From contig CAJMMO010000003.1 in assembly GCA_905214545.1 (NCBI GenBank), positions 124,001-188,000 of the forward strand: DNA of 64,000 nucleotides. The letters run 5' to 3'. Numbering within the stretch: position 1 is the stretch's first letter; the number at the start of each line of letters is the position of its first letter. A program made the position numbers and the translations under genes. This document shows positions 9,761 through 18,669 of this stretch, in pieces. The notes beneath the pieces were generated by a model. The model did not search any database and had not been told where the DNA came from. It saw only the letters and a list, made by a program, of their open reading frames with translations. The DNA comes from an uncultured bacterium (lineage in GTDB: Bacteria; Bacillota; Bacilli; Lactobacillales; Lactobacillaceae).

Positions 9761-10960
9761 TTAAATAAACATTTTCTGGAGCAGTGACTTCTTTAATGAA
9801 GTAGATTCGTCAAGTTTGTCCTGTTGGTGGGATATATTGCGATCTAAACACAAAAGTATATTAGCGATTTTCCCTTGTTCCTGTGTGGTAGTGGTAGAAA
9901 AATTAATTGACTTAAAAAGTGGGAATTTTAAGTTCCATGTGTCGGATGTTAGTCCTTGCGAGTGCCGCTGAAAAACATGTAGTGAATCCGTACGCTTAAA
10001 CATGTAGTAATAAAAATCAGCATCTTCACCTTTTCTAGGAATAATTACAGTATAGGCAGGGCTAACTATTCCTTCTAAACTGGAGACCCCTAAGGCACCT
10101 TGCCACATACGCATTGAGTTATATGCTATATCGCCAGGCAGAACTAAGCGGTAGTTATGTTTATCCTTGCTAGAGTTGTTCTTACGTTTACTTTCATCGA
10201 AAGGTGTTATTCCACCATTTATGGACACAGATAATAATTGCTTCTCATCAGATTTTTCTTTTCTTTCAGTGAATATATTGGATGCCCTTCGCGTTTCCCA
10301 GTCACTATCAAACCCTGCAAAACGTAACTTGGGCTGTTGATCATTTTTATTTGCGAACAGCTCCTGAAGAAATGCTTTTCTTAGGGCTTTCAGTAAATCC
10401 AACTTACGTTGCTGAAGAGTGATGATGTTCTCTATAGTGTCTAGCAATAGCCCAATTTTAATCTCTTCTTTATAAGAAGGGACACAAATTATTTGTTTAT
10501 TTAAATCAGCAGTAATCAAATTGTGCATCATTCTTGCATTGGTTGTGGCTTTACGAAGAATGTTACGCATAACTTTTTCAGAATTAATGTAATATTTCCA
10601 AAACAATAGATCATGATGCTTGCTATGAAGTGGCGAATACACATCAAAAATATGCGACACAATACCGTTACCTAAGGTATTTTCGACAAATCTTCCGAAC
10701 ATGTAATTCTTATTTTTGTGGCCCTCAAACGCAATGTCTCCCATTTGGATTACGTTGTAGGTTTTCATGTAATCATCTGTAGATGATTTAGGAGCTTCTT
10801 TCCAAGTCATCGTTGCTACGGAAATAACTTGATTTTTAGAATACGAAAGATCGTTTTTTATATTTGATTTTTTAAATATATTTTTAAACTTACGCTGCTC
10901 CCAATCGTCAGTGAAGCCCTTAAAGCGCAAGCTGGGGGCTTTTTTCTTTTCTTCACTCAT
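9761..10960 (-). CDS. hsdS: Type I specificity subunit HsdS, expressed copy
   Basis: A 399-residue HsdS: first target-recognition domain (about 20-165), central helix (LQQRKLDLLKALRKAFL near residue 186), second domain (from DWETRR near 215) and a C-terminal helix ending LLQKMFI. It sets which DNA sequence the HsdM/HsdR complex recognises. Its ATG shares one base with the hsdM stop (TGATG), so it is translationally coupled; a GTG one codon earlier is also possible. It contains inverted copies of IR1 and IR2 found in the plus-strand hsdS gene, so it can exchange one or both domains. Confidence 0.9.
   Translation of the reverse strand: MSEEKKKAPSLRFKGFTDDWEQRKFKNIFKKSNIKNDLSYSKNQVISVATMTWKEAPKSSTDDYMKTYNVIQMGDIAFEGHKNKNYMFGRFVENTLGNGIVSHIFDVYSPLHSKHHDLLFWKYYINSEKVMRNILRKATTNARMMHNLITADLNKQIICVPSYKEEIKIGLLLDTIENIITLQQRKLDLLKALRKAFLQELFANKNDQQPKLRFAGFDSDWETRRASNIFTERKEKSDEKQLLSVSINGGITPFDESKRKNNSSKDKHNYRLVLPGDIAYNSMRMWQGALGVSSLEGIVSPAYTVIIPRKGEDADFYYYMFKRTDSLHVFQRHSQGLTSDTWNLKFPLFKSINFSTTTTQEQGKIANILLCLDRNISHQQDKLDESTSLKKSLLQKMFI
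10398..10419 (-). repeat. hsdS inversion repeat IR2, right arm
   Basis: 22 bases whose reverse complement equals 8074-8095. Recombination here would swap only the second target-recognition domain. Confidence 0.85.
10887..10904 (-). repeat. hsdS inversion repeat IR1, right arm
   Basis: 18 bases whose reverse complement equals 7643-7660. Recombination here would exchange both target-recognition domains. Confidence 0.85.
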
Positions 10961-12561
10961 CACTTAAGATCCTCCTCAAAAGTCTTAATGATGTCGTTGA
11001 TGCCTTCCATAATGTCACTGTCGTCAGACGTCAGCTGCTTCAGCATCCCCACCAACTCTTTTTCGTTGTCCTTAATCTGTGCGTTAACCTCGTTCAATTC
11101 CTTCGAAACCTGTCTCAAGTCAATTTCCGGCTCTGGTTCAAACGTATCCACATAGCGCGGAATATTCAGGTTAAAGTCATTTTCCTTAATCTCATCGAAG
11201 CTGGCCAAGTGTGCGTACTTATCCACATCCTTGCGCTCTTCATAAGTCTTGATGATCTTGTCGAGGTCTTCTTGCCGCAGCTTATTCTGGTTCTTCCCCT
11301 TCTCAAATTCCTTGGAAGCATCGATGAACATCACGCTACGGTCCTTCTTATCCTTCTTCAAGATCATAATCGTCGTTGGAATCGAAGTACTGTAAAAAAG
11401 GTTTGCTGGTAAACCAATAACCGCATCAATTGAGCCATCTTCCAGCAGCTTTTGGCGAATCTTGCCTTCCTTAGCACCCCGGAACAGAACCCCGTGTGGC
11501 AAAACAATCGCCATCGTACCAGTGTTCTTCAAGTGGTAGAAGCCGTGCAGTAAGAAGGCGTAGTCGGCCTTAGATTTAGGTGGCAGCACCCCGTACTTGC
11601 TAAAGCGCGGGTCTTCCAAGAAGCCTTTTGCAGATGACCAGTGCAGTGAGTAAGGCGGGTTCATAACCACGGCGTCAAAGTTAGTCTTAGCAGAAGGTGG
11701 CCAGTCCGCATCAAGCGTGTCACCGTTACGCAGGTGTTGGTTGGCGGTATCAACACGGTGCAAAATCATGTTCATGCGCGCCAAGTTGTAAGTTGAGGTG
11801 TTAATTTCCTGCCCATAGTAGATGATCTCGTCCTTACGTTGAGCGTACTTTTTAAAGTTCAACAGCAAAGAACCTGAACCCATCGCTGGGTCGTAAACGG
11901 TCATCCCGTCTGGGTAGTTTTTGCCAACCAGAGTCAGGCGGGTCAACAGCTCTGAAACTTCTTGTGGGGTGTAGAATTCGCCGGCCTTCTTACCTGATTC
12001 AGAAGCAAATTGGCTGATCAGGTATTCGTAGGCGTCACCCAAAGTGTCGCCACTAGACTTAACCAGTTCTAGGTCACTGATGGCTGACAAAACGTTGCTG
12101 ATCGTGTCAGCCTGCTTTTGAGCGTTGCTACCTAAGCGTCTTGAAAACAAGTCGACGTCGTCAAACAGGCCTTCGAAAGTGTTGCTAGTACCTTCAATTT
12201 CCTTAAAGGCATCGGCCAGATTAACAATCTGGAAGGAGTGGTCGTTGACGTGCTCCATGATCTTGGTGAAGGTATTTTCTGGACTCAAGAGATAAGAAAG
12301 CGTCTCTTTCAACTCGCGGAGAAGATCTTCGTCGTCAGCATTTTCTTCGTACAGTTTCTGAGCCTCGAACAGAGTGGTTTTATCACGACCATCACCAATC
12401 AGATCGGCAACTTCGTACAGCAAGCTATCTGACAAGTACTTGAAGAAAATAATACCCAGCAGGTAGTTCTTATATTCGTTGGCGTCCATCTTTGAACGCA
12501 GGGCATCAGCTGCGCGAAACAGCGTGACTTGCAAGCTTTTACTTTCATTAAATTCAGGCAT
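10960..12561 (-). CDS. hsdM: Type I DNA adenine methyltransferase HsdM
   Basis: A 533-residue N6-adenine methyltransferase. Landmarks: GEFYTPQEVSELL (about 191-203), the SAM-binding DPAMGSGSLLL (about 223-233) and the catalytic NPPYS (about 301-305). An N-terminal four-helix region and a C-terminal coiled-coil-like tail fit the HsdM family. It follows the small hsdS-like gene by 12 bases and overlaps hsdS, forming an operon small hsdS-hsdM-hsdS. It should protect host DNA and remains intact even though hsdR is broken. Confidence 0.95.
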   Translation of the reverse strand: MPEFNESKSLQVTLFRAADALRSKMDANEYKNYLLGIIFFKYLSDSLLYEVADLIGDGRDKTTLFEAQKLYEENADDEDLLRELKETLSYLLSPENTFTKIMEHVNDHSFQIVNLADAFKEIEGTSNTFEGLFDDVDLFSRRLGSNAQKQADTISNVLSAISDLELVKSSGDTLGDAYEYLISQFASESGKKAGEFYTPQEVSELLTRLTLVGKNYPDGMTVYDPAMGSGSLLLNFKKYAQRKDEIIYYGQEINTSTYNLARMNMILHRVDTANQHLRNGDTLDADWPPSAKTNFDAVVMNPPYSLHWSSAKGFLEDPRFSKYGVLPPKSKADYAFLLHGFYHLKNTGTMAIVLPHGVLFRGAKEGKIRQKLLEDGSIDAVIGLPANLFYSTSIPTTIMILKKDKKDRSVMFIDASKEFEKGKNQNKLRQEDLDKIIKTYEERKDVDKYAHLASFDEIKENDFNLNIPRYVDTFEPEPEIDLRQVSKELNEVNAQIKDNEKELVGMLKQLTSDDSDIMEGINDIIKTFEEDLK

Positions 12562-12573
12562 TTCTTTTTCCTC

Positions 12574-13122
12574 CTAATTGTTTTTATCTTCAATTCTTAA
12601 AAGTTCTAAAATTGCTGCATTAGATTTTGCGATGTATTCACGCTGCATCTGGTTGTTAACGAGCATCTGTGAATAAATGCGACCAATGCGTTGTTGGACT
12701 GCAAAGTCTGGCAATTCAATGTTTAGTTTTTTAGCTGTTGTGCTCGTCAACAGTTTCATAACTGTCCCCTCTAGGCGTTTGTGGAGTTGGTGTTTAATCG
12801 ACTGTGACTCGTTAAGCACGTAGCACAAGTACCAAGGATCGATTTTGCTTCTATCAATTTGAAACTTTAACACGCTTTGTAGGATTGCTTTACCAGCATT
12901 TTCTTCTGAGACAACTGCTGCGGTTTGGGACAACGAGTTGAAAACTACATCCCCTGCGCTAACGAGGCCGCTCTCGCTAGGCTTGTATTCGCCTTGATAG
13001 CCGGCGGTCAAGTCGTGGCTTAGGTCTTCCGCTGTGTAGGTGTCGTGGCCAGCGGAGACCAGCTTTAATTTTTGACTGTTCAAGCCCATGGTAATCTGGG
13101 CAATGTCTTTGAGTTGTTGCAT
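12574..13122 (-). CDS. Small HsdS-like subunit with one recognition domain
   Basis: A 182-residue protein resembling half of an HsdS: one target-recognition domain (about 1-150, with KLNIELPDFAVQQRIGRIYSQ at the end) and one short helix. It is the first gene of the methylase operon. Half-size specificity subunits can pair to form a working unit in some type I systems; here a full HsdS also exists, so this could be an alternative or accessory subunit. GGAGAATAAAAA precedes the ATG. Function beyond the family match is uncertain. Confidence 0.75.
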   Translation of the reverse strand: MQQLKDIAQITMGLNSQKLKLVSAGHDTYTAEDLSHDLTAGYQGEYKPSESGLVSAGDVVFNSLSQTAAVVSEENAGKAILQSVLKFQIDRSKIDPWYLCYVLNESQSIKHQLHKRLEGTVMKLLTSTTAKKLNIELPDFAVQQRIGRIYSQMLVNNQMQREYIAKSNAAILELLRIEDKNN

Positions 13123-13150
13123 TTTTTATTCTCCTGAGTTCATAATTTTT

Positions 13151-13234
13151 AATACTTTAGTTAAAGTATTAATCAGCTGATGGTTTAAGTATCGTCCCAA
13201 GGGAATATTTTGTCAATACTTTAGCTAAAGTATT
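13151..13234 (-). promoter_or_regulatory. Promoter of the hsd operon with two palindromic operators
   Basis: On the minus strand TTGACA (13211-13216) and GATACT (13188-13193) are 17 bases apart. A perfect 20-bp palindrome with core ACTTTAGCTAAAGT covers 13215-13234 and overlaps the -35 box. A near-identical one (ACTTTAGTTAAAGT core) covers 13151-13170, downstream of the predicted start of transcription. Paired sites on both sides of a promoter suggest repression, possibly with looping. No adjacent control gene is visible. Confidence 0.7.
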
Positions 13235-13251
13235 TTTTATAAACTGCAAAA

Positions 13252-13286
13252 CAAAAACACCATCCCCCACAGGATGGTGTTTTTTA
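13252..13286 (-). terminator. Terminator after the first surface-protein gene
   Basis: ACACCATCC/GGATGGTGT stem with T run on the minus strand, just beyond the stop codon. Confidence 0.8.
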
Positions 13287-13290
13287 CTGC

Positions 13291-15249
13291 TTATCTTCTT
13301 TTCTTTCTAAATGCCAACAAACTAAGCACGCCAGCCACTGCCAATGACAGCAGGCCTATAAGGCTGCCGGCATTAGTCTCTTCGCCGGTTTGCGGCAGCT
13401 TAGCCGCATCCCTTTTGCCAGGAAGCGCTGAATCAGCGGCCTGACCCGGCGCTGCCGGATTCGACGGCGTTTCCGCTGGAACCCCTGGCGAGTTCGGATC
13501 GGTTGGTTCCTCGTTAGGAACTTCCGGCGTAGTCTCCGGAGTCGTCGGCTTTTCCTTATCTGGAGTCGTCGGCTTCTCTTCAGGATCTTTTGACGGATCT
13601 TGCGGGTTGGTTGGCGGCGTCACGGGATCTGTTGGACCTTCAGGATCTTTTGGATCTTCAGGGTCTGTACCACCATGATCTGGCGGAGTCACAGGCTTGT
13701 TCTTTTCAACTGGTACGACTAAGTCGACCAAACCAAAATTGTCATCGACTTTGATAGTGCCTGGGTACTTATAATCAGCGGTGAGCTTATATCCTTCTGG
13801 CACATGATCGTTGATAGTCTTATTTAGGTCGTCAGTGAAAACAACACGCTTGGTGTAGAGGCTTGTGACTTTCCCCGGCAACGTTACGGCATCGCCCACC
13901 GTTTTGTTAGGATCATGCTCAGCGACGTCGTGGTAAACGATCTTTTGAGTTACATTTTTAGGCGCCGTGTAGACCAAGATCATCGCCTTGCCCGTACTAT
14001 CCTCATCATTACCCAGGGTATTAATCCAGGCAAAAGAGTAGCCTGCCCGCCCAATATTTGGCTTAATCATCCACACTGGTTGGGGATTATCTTCGTTATC
14101 TTCGTTATCCTCGTCATTTTCAGTGTTTTCGTCGTCAGGTTCGACTTTAACAACATTATTTGGGTCGATTTCCTTGCCCAACGTAGTCTCAGTAAGCTTC
14201 TCTATCTTGGTTCGATCGGCATAAGGCAAGGCTTCTAATAGGCTGTCCAAGCCGTCATAAGATGTGAGGGTAATCTCTTTATCTCCCAGCTTAACTTTGA
14301 TTGTCACTGCGTCTGCATTTTGGAGTTCGAAGTTATGATCTCCCCATTCATCCACCACATCCTTCCAAACAGGTTTTTCATCCCAACTGACTTCAGCATC
14401 CTCAGGGATCTCGCTCACCCGTTGCAGAAGAACATGTGGATCAATATGATCTCTGTCATACAAGCGCATGTTGGTCAGAGTACCAGAGCTTGCCAGTTCT
14501 GGTCTCCACTAAGTACTCAAATCGACTGAGATGCGAATTGGCTGGTCATCGGTGGCATCACTAAGCCCGTCGAGATCAACATCGTTAACTCCGTACTCAG
14601 CTTTCAGTGTCTTGGCATAATTACCATTAGCAATAAATCCTTCTAATTTCTGGTAGGTAGGGTCATCATAATCAAAGCCTACATAGTCCTCGTCAACTTC
14701 TTTATTAATGTAAAAAGTATGGCGTTCCAGCACCTCACCGTTTGCTTTATTGTAAACTTCGATAACTTTTTTAATTTTGTTTTCATCGGGTTCGCCGTAG
14801 ACGTTGCCGTAGCCAGTATCCTCTACCTTATCTGCATCTGCAGCTGGCTTTTCCTTATTAGAATCATCACCGTCAGTATCGCCGACAGTTGACTCGCCTT
14901 CGCCTTCACTAGCATTGTTGGCCTCAGGATCTTGTTGGTCATTATCAGTTTGATCCTGTTCCTCTTCAGAAGCACTTTGCTCGCTCTGTTGGTCATCACC
15001 AGACTGCTCCTGCGTTTGATCCTCAGAAGCATTCTGCTTATCTTGTTGATCAACCGCCTCATTCTTAGTAGTCTGTTGCTCAGTCTTGCCGTCCTTTTGC
15101 ACAGCAGCAGGCGTGCCGCCATCAGCAGCATCCGCCTTCACCGTCTGCACCGGCAGCGCCAAACTCGTCCCAATCAGCACAGACGCCAAGCCCACCTTAG
15201 TCTGCCATGAGATCTTGCTCTGTCTGCCTCTTGCCTTTTTTTCATTCAT
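13291..15249 (-). pseudogene. LPQTG surface protein, interrupted by an in-frame amber codon
   Basis: A cell-wall-anchored protein of 653 codons counting the interruption. The N-terminus (start 15249, GAGG upstream) has a basic region, a hydrophobic GLASVLIGTSLALPV core and a VKA-DAA cleavage site, then an acidic Gln/Asp/Glu-rich stretch. After residue 246 (ISVDLST) a TAG at 14509-14511 stops translation, but the same frame continues WRPELASSG and on to Pro/Asp/Thr repeats, LPQTGE, a hydrophobic span and RKKRR. The neighbouring paralogue aligns straight across the break (its DWQPEV matches WRPEL). A truncated product would be secreted and not anchored. Confidence 0.85.
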
Positions 15250-15353
15250 AATCTTATCCTCGTTGCCCGGCATCCCTCGCCGAACACTTCTATATCTTGA
15301 TCTTATCATGTCCAGCCCTGTTCGCGGTCATGATTGCGTACACATTTTTCAGC

Positions 15354-15391
15354 AAAAAACCATCCCCCAACACTTCGTTGAAAGGATGGTG
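15354..15391 (-). terminator. Terminator after the second surface-protein gene
   Basis: CACCATCC/GGATGGT stem with long loop and T run on the minus strand. Confidence 0.7.
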
Positions 15392-15398
15392 AATTCTG

Positions 15399-17369
15399 CT
15401 ATTGTTTATTTCTCTTTTTTGTTAAAAACAGGCCCAGCAGCCCTGCCGCTGCCAAGGAAACTAAACCTAAAACTTGGGCCAGGCTGCTTGCCTTGTCGCC
15501 CGTCTGCGGCAGCTTTGCTGCTTGCGGGGCAGCCTGTGCCTTCTTGGCTACCTTAACAGGTTCTGCCACATGCGCGTTTTCAGTTGGGGCCAGCGGTGAA
15601 ACCGGCATCCCCGGTTCAACCGGCGTCTCCGGATCTTCTGGGACGGCTGGAATTTCTGGGTCAGCAGGTTCTGCAGGAACTTCCGGAATTTCCGGCACTA
15701 CCGGCTGTTCAGTAGTTGTCGGCTTGTCTTCAGGAGTGCTTGGCTTTTCCTCAGGAGTGGTCGGCTTGTCCTCGGGGTCTTTTTGAGGGTCGGTCGGGTT
15801 GTTGCTGTTTTGCTTGACCAGCTTGACGACGATCGGCTTTAAATCCTTGCTGTATACGATATCGCCTGGGTAGGAGAAGCCGTCCGCGATTTCGTAGCCG
15901 GCAGGGATGTGGCCGTCGATGAGGCTGGCTAAGTCGCTGGCTTTGAAGGAGTCAGGAACGGTGTACAGGCTGTAGATTTTGCCGTCGGCGCCGGTGCTGG
16001 CGAGCTGGTTGCCGTCTTCATCGACGTAGTTGATTTGCTGTTTGACGGAGAGAGGGTCGGTGCGGACGATGACCATCGTCTTATTGTAGTCTATGGAAGG
16101 ATTGTAATAATGGTATCCGTCGTCAACATTTAAGGCAATCCACCCATAAGAAAAGCCCGCGCGGCCTACGTTAGGCTTGATACCCCAAATTGGTAATTCA
16201 TCTAAAAACTCGCCTGGTTTAATAACTAGCTTGTCAGCATTTTGCAATTCACCCAGTTGAGTAACAATCACATTGGTAAATTCAGAATCAGGATAGTCTA
16301 GCGCGAGAGCAGTCAGTGCATTATTCAACCGGTTGTCGTTGTCAGTGCCTTTAATGGTGACCGGATCTTGCCCCGGAATCTCTACTAACATGGCGATTTT
16401 GTCTGGATTGTTCAAGATCGGTGAAGTGTAACTTCCGAGCGAATCCCAATCCGGTGCAACGGACCAGCTAACTTTAGTGCCTTTCGGCATTAAGCCGCTT
16501 TTTTGTAAAAACAGTGCTGGGTCTACATTGTTGTCATTGCTTACAGCATGCAGGCGACAATACGTGTTGGAGTACCAGGAATCGACCACTTCCGGTTGCC
16601 AATCTTTTTGACTAACTGGAATTTTGATCAGTGCGTTTTCGTCATCGAATTTAAGTTCCCAATCCCTCCAAAAGCTGTCAAAGTCCAGACCATAAGAAGA
16701 AACTAAGTTGTAGCCAAAAAAGCGTTTCACGTTATTGACATAAACGTCATCATCCGGTTCACCGCCAAAATAGAAAGTCTGTCTATCCAAGACTTCACCG
16801 GTATCTTCGTCGTAGATTTCCAGAACTTTGGTCTTCAGTTTATCGTCAGGGATCTTGTCCTTGTCGCCGTAGACAATGCTGTAGTCCGTGTTTTTAACGG
16901 CCTTTTCTGCGGAAGAGTCCTGCTCTTCTTTTTTGTCGTCTGAGTTATTAGGAGTTGCAGCTTCTTTAGAAGAATCAGTCTCAGAAGACTTTTCTTCAGA
17001 ACTCTTTTCTTCTGGAGTAGCTTCCTGCTCAGAACTCTTTTCGTCAGAAGTATTCTCTTGCTCAGAGTTACTGTCTTCAGTAGTAGCTTCTTGCGCAGAG
17101 CCCTTTTCTTCAGAACTGTTTTCCTTAGAACTATTCTCTTCAGGAGTAGCTTCTGACTCAGAGCCGTTTTCTTGCTCAGCAGTTGCAGTCAGAGCAGCCT
17201 CAGTTTTTGGCTCCGTCTGGCTCACCGCCACCACCGCACTATCAGTCGTCTCCGCCTTAACCGTCTGCCCCTGCCACGCAAAACTGGTGCCAATCAACAC
17301 GGAAGCTAAAGCTACCTTCGTCTGCCATGATAATTTCGTCTGGCCGCGGCCACTCACCCTAGTTTTCAT
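15399..17369 (-). CDS. LPQTG-anchored surface protein
   Basis: A 656-residue paralogue of the broken gene downstream. The start at 17369 has AGGAG 7 bases upstream and gives a signal peptide with core VALASVLIGTSFAW and a probable cleavage after VKAE. Residues about 45-140 are a Ser/Glu-rich low-complexity stretch. The middle holds domains shared with the paralogue (NTDYSIVYGD, DRQTFYFGG, a VGRAGFSYGWIALN segment). Near 470-530 is a MucBP-like repeat (QQINYVDEDGNQLAS). A Pro/Glu/Thr wall-spanning region is followed by LPQTGD, a hydrophobic helix and a KKRNKQ tail for sortase anchoring. The adhesion role is inferred. Confidence 0.9.
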   Translation of the reverse strand: MKTRVSGRGQTKLSWQTKVALASVLIGTSFAWQGQTVKAETTDSAVVAVSQTEPKTEAALTATAEQENGSESEATPEENSSKENSSEEKGSAQEATTEDSNSEQENTSDEKSSEQEATPEEKSSEEKSSETDSSKEAATPNNSDDKKEEQDSSAEKAVKNTDYSIVYGDKDKIPDDKLKTKVLEIYDEDTGEVLDRQTFYFGGEPDDDVYVNNVKRFFGYNLVSSYGLDFDSFWRDWELKFDDENALIKIPVSQKDWQPEVVDSWYSNTYCRLHAVSNDNNVDPALFLQKSGLMPKGTKVSWSVAPDWDSLGSYTSPILNNPDKIAMLVEIPGQDPVTIKGTDNDNRLNNALTALALDYPDSEFTNVIVTQLGELQNADKLVIKPGEFLDELPIWGIKPNVGRAGFSYGWIALNVDDGYHYYNPSIDYNKTMVIVRTDPLSVKQQINYVDEDGNQLASTGADGKIYSLYTVPDSFKASDLASLIDGHIPAGYEIADGFSYPGDIVYSKDLKPIVVKLVKQNSNNPTDPQKDPEDKPTTPEEKPSTPEDKPTTTEQPVVPEIPEVPAEPADPEIPAVPEDPETPVEPGMPVSPLAPTENAHVAEPVKVAKKAQAAPQAAKLPQTGDKASSLAQVLGLVSLAAAGLLGLFLTKKRNKQ

Positions 17370-17508
17370 CTCAGTACTCCTGGCGGTTAAATAACCGATC
17401 ACCTAATATTATTTTGTAATTCAAGTATACTGTACACAGCTTGTAAACACAATCTGCCAAATATTAAGTTTTTGTTTAAATAAGGATAACTGTTATTATT
17501 ATCCAATC

Positions 17509-17546
17509 AAAAAAAGCCCCTTCTCTTTAAAAGAAGGAGCTTTTTT
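17509..17546 (-). terminator. Terminator after the secreted flavodoxin gene
   Basis: GCTCCTTCT/AGAAGGGGC stem with seven Ts on the minus strand. The rest of the gap 17370-17583 is AT-rich and holds the promoter region of the surface-protein gene. Confidence 0.75.
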
Positions 17547-17583
17547 CAGTCAATAGGGATCTCAGTTAGTTTGCAAATGTTAA

Positions 17584-18207
17584 CTAGTAGCCGAGCTTTT
17601 TCAGCCAGCTGTTAACCTTCTTTTGGGCCTTCTTTGGGTGCTTTTGCACGTAAGTGCCGCGCAGTGAAAAGCCCTTGCGTACCTTCGCCTTTGAGAATTG
17701 CTTGCTTAAAATCTCGCTGGTGTCAGCCAAGCCTGAACCTTCATTAGTGGTAAACGGGATCAAAGTTTTGCCGTTTAAGCCAGGCTCTTTGTCCAAGAAG
17801 GTCCGCACAACCATCGGGTAGGTGCCCCACCAAACCGGAGCGCCGATGAAGACGGTGTCGTACTTAGAAACGTTTGGCAGGCTGCCCTTCAAAGCAGGAC
17901 GGGCGCCGTTTTGTTCTTCGCGCTGGGCGCGGTCAGCAGTCTTCTTATAGCTGTTTGAGTACTGCTTCTGCGGTTCAATCTGGTAAACGTCAGCCTTGGT
18001 GCGCTTTTTAATCGCGCGGGCTAAGCGCTCGGTGTTGCCGACCTTCAAAGGCCCCTTGTAGACGCCTTCGCGGCGTGAAAAGTAAACGACTAAGACTTTC
18101 TTGCTGCTCTTGGCAGCGTATGCTGGGGTGCTGGTTGAGCTAAACCCGACAAAGACGGTCAGCACGGCGGCGAGGGCCGCTAAGACCAGCAAAAACTTCT
18201 TTTTCAT
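17584..18207 (-). CDS. Secreted flavodoxin-family protein
   Basis: A 207-residue flavodoxin-like protein with an export signal: basic MKKK, a hydrophobic segment to about residue 22 and an AYA-A cleavage site near residue 31. There is no cysteine lipobox and no anchor. The mature part starts VLVVYFSRREG and carries a GNTERLA FMN phosphate loop and a GAPVWWGTYP loop that normally contacts the flavin ring. Flavodoxins move electrons using FMN; one acting outside the membrane would need an extracellular electron donor or a role in reduction of outside substrates. AAAGGAG precedes the ATG. Confidence 0.85.
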   Translation of the reverse strand: MKKKFLLVLAALAAVLTVFVGFSSTSTPAYAAKSSKKVLVVYFSRREGVYKGPLKVGNTERLARAIKKRTKADVYQIEPQKQYSNSYKKTADRAQREEQNGARPALKGSLPNVSKYDTVFIGAPVWWGTYPMVVRTFLDKEPGLNGKTLIPFTTNEGSGLADTSEILSKQFSKAKVRKGFSLRGTYVQKHPKKAQKKVNSWLKKLGY

Positions 18208-18282
18208 GGCAAACTCCTTTCAGATCAATCTCACTTTACGCTTATCATTATAATAAATAGAAAGCCATGATATAATTAATTA

Positions 18283-18361
18283 TGAGATACGTTGTCGTGC
18301 GCAATGCGCATGACAAATAAAAAGCCTTCAGCATGGTTGGAAAGTTGCTGAAGGTTTTTTT
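18283..18361 (+). ncRNA. Small RNA unit A of a three-copy tandem array
   Basis: A TGATATAAT extended -10 box ends at 18276. The predicted RNA of about 79 bases holds a hairpin GTCGTGCGC-AAT-GCGCATGAC and a Rho-independent terminator (GCCTTCAGC/GCTGAAGG, then seven Ts). There is no credible ORF. It is related to the next two units in promoter, middle part and terminator. Confidence 0.6.
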
Positions 18362-18434
18362 GTGCCTATAAGTAATCGTGCAATTCAAAGCTTTACTTAC
18401 ACATATCTGCAAACAGCCATGATATAATAACTGT

Positions 18435-18549
18435 GGAGTATATATTCGGTGCATTACTCTTACGCCCTTTCGCATGACAGGGTGAACGACTAGACAGGTT
18501 AATATTCCTGCACGAGAAAAGCCTCTAGCATTTTGCTGGAGGCTTTTTT
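18435..18549 (+). ncRNA. Small RNA unit B of a three-copy tandem array
   Basis: Same ATGATATAAT promoter core (TATAAT at 18423-18428) and a GCCTCTAGCA/TGCTGGAGGC terminator with six Ts. The predicted RNA is about 115 bases, longer than units A and C. The extra part at 18483-18512 includes GACAGGTTAATATTCCTG, which resembles a conserved 23S rRNA segment. Confidence 0.55.
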
Positions 18550-18585
18550 CTATTGTTCACACTGCTATCATGATACAATTAGTAA

Positions 18586-18668
18586 TGAAGAATATCGTGC
18601 AAAATTTGGTGCATGTACAAACACAAAAGCCTTCAGCAAAGTCCGAAAGTTGCTGAAGGCTTTTTTTA
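18586..18668 (+). ncRNA. Small RNA unit C of a three-copy tandem array
   Basis: TGATACAAT extended -10 (18571-18579), a middle part with TGGTGCATGTACA resembling unit A's GCGCATGACA, and a terminator CCTTCAGCA/TGCTGAAGG with seven Ts almost identical to unit A. The terminator also lies just past the nitroreductase stop and may serve that gene as well. Confidence 0.55.
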
Positions 18669-18669
18669 T

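Noticed and set aside
16888..17394. Ser/Glu-rich plus-strand open frame
   Set aside because: Antisense shadow of the low-complexity N-terminal part of the surface protein at 15399-17369.
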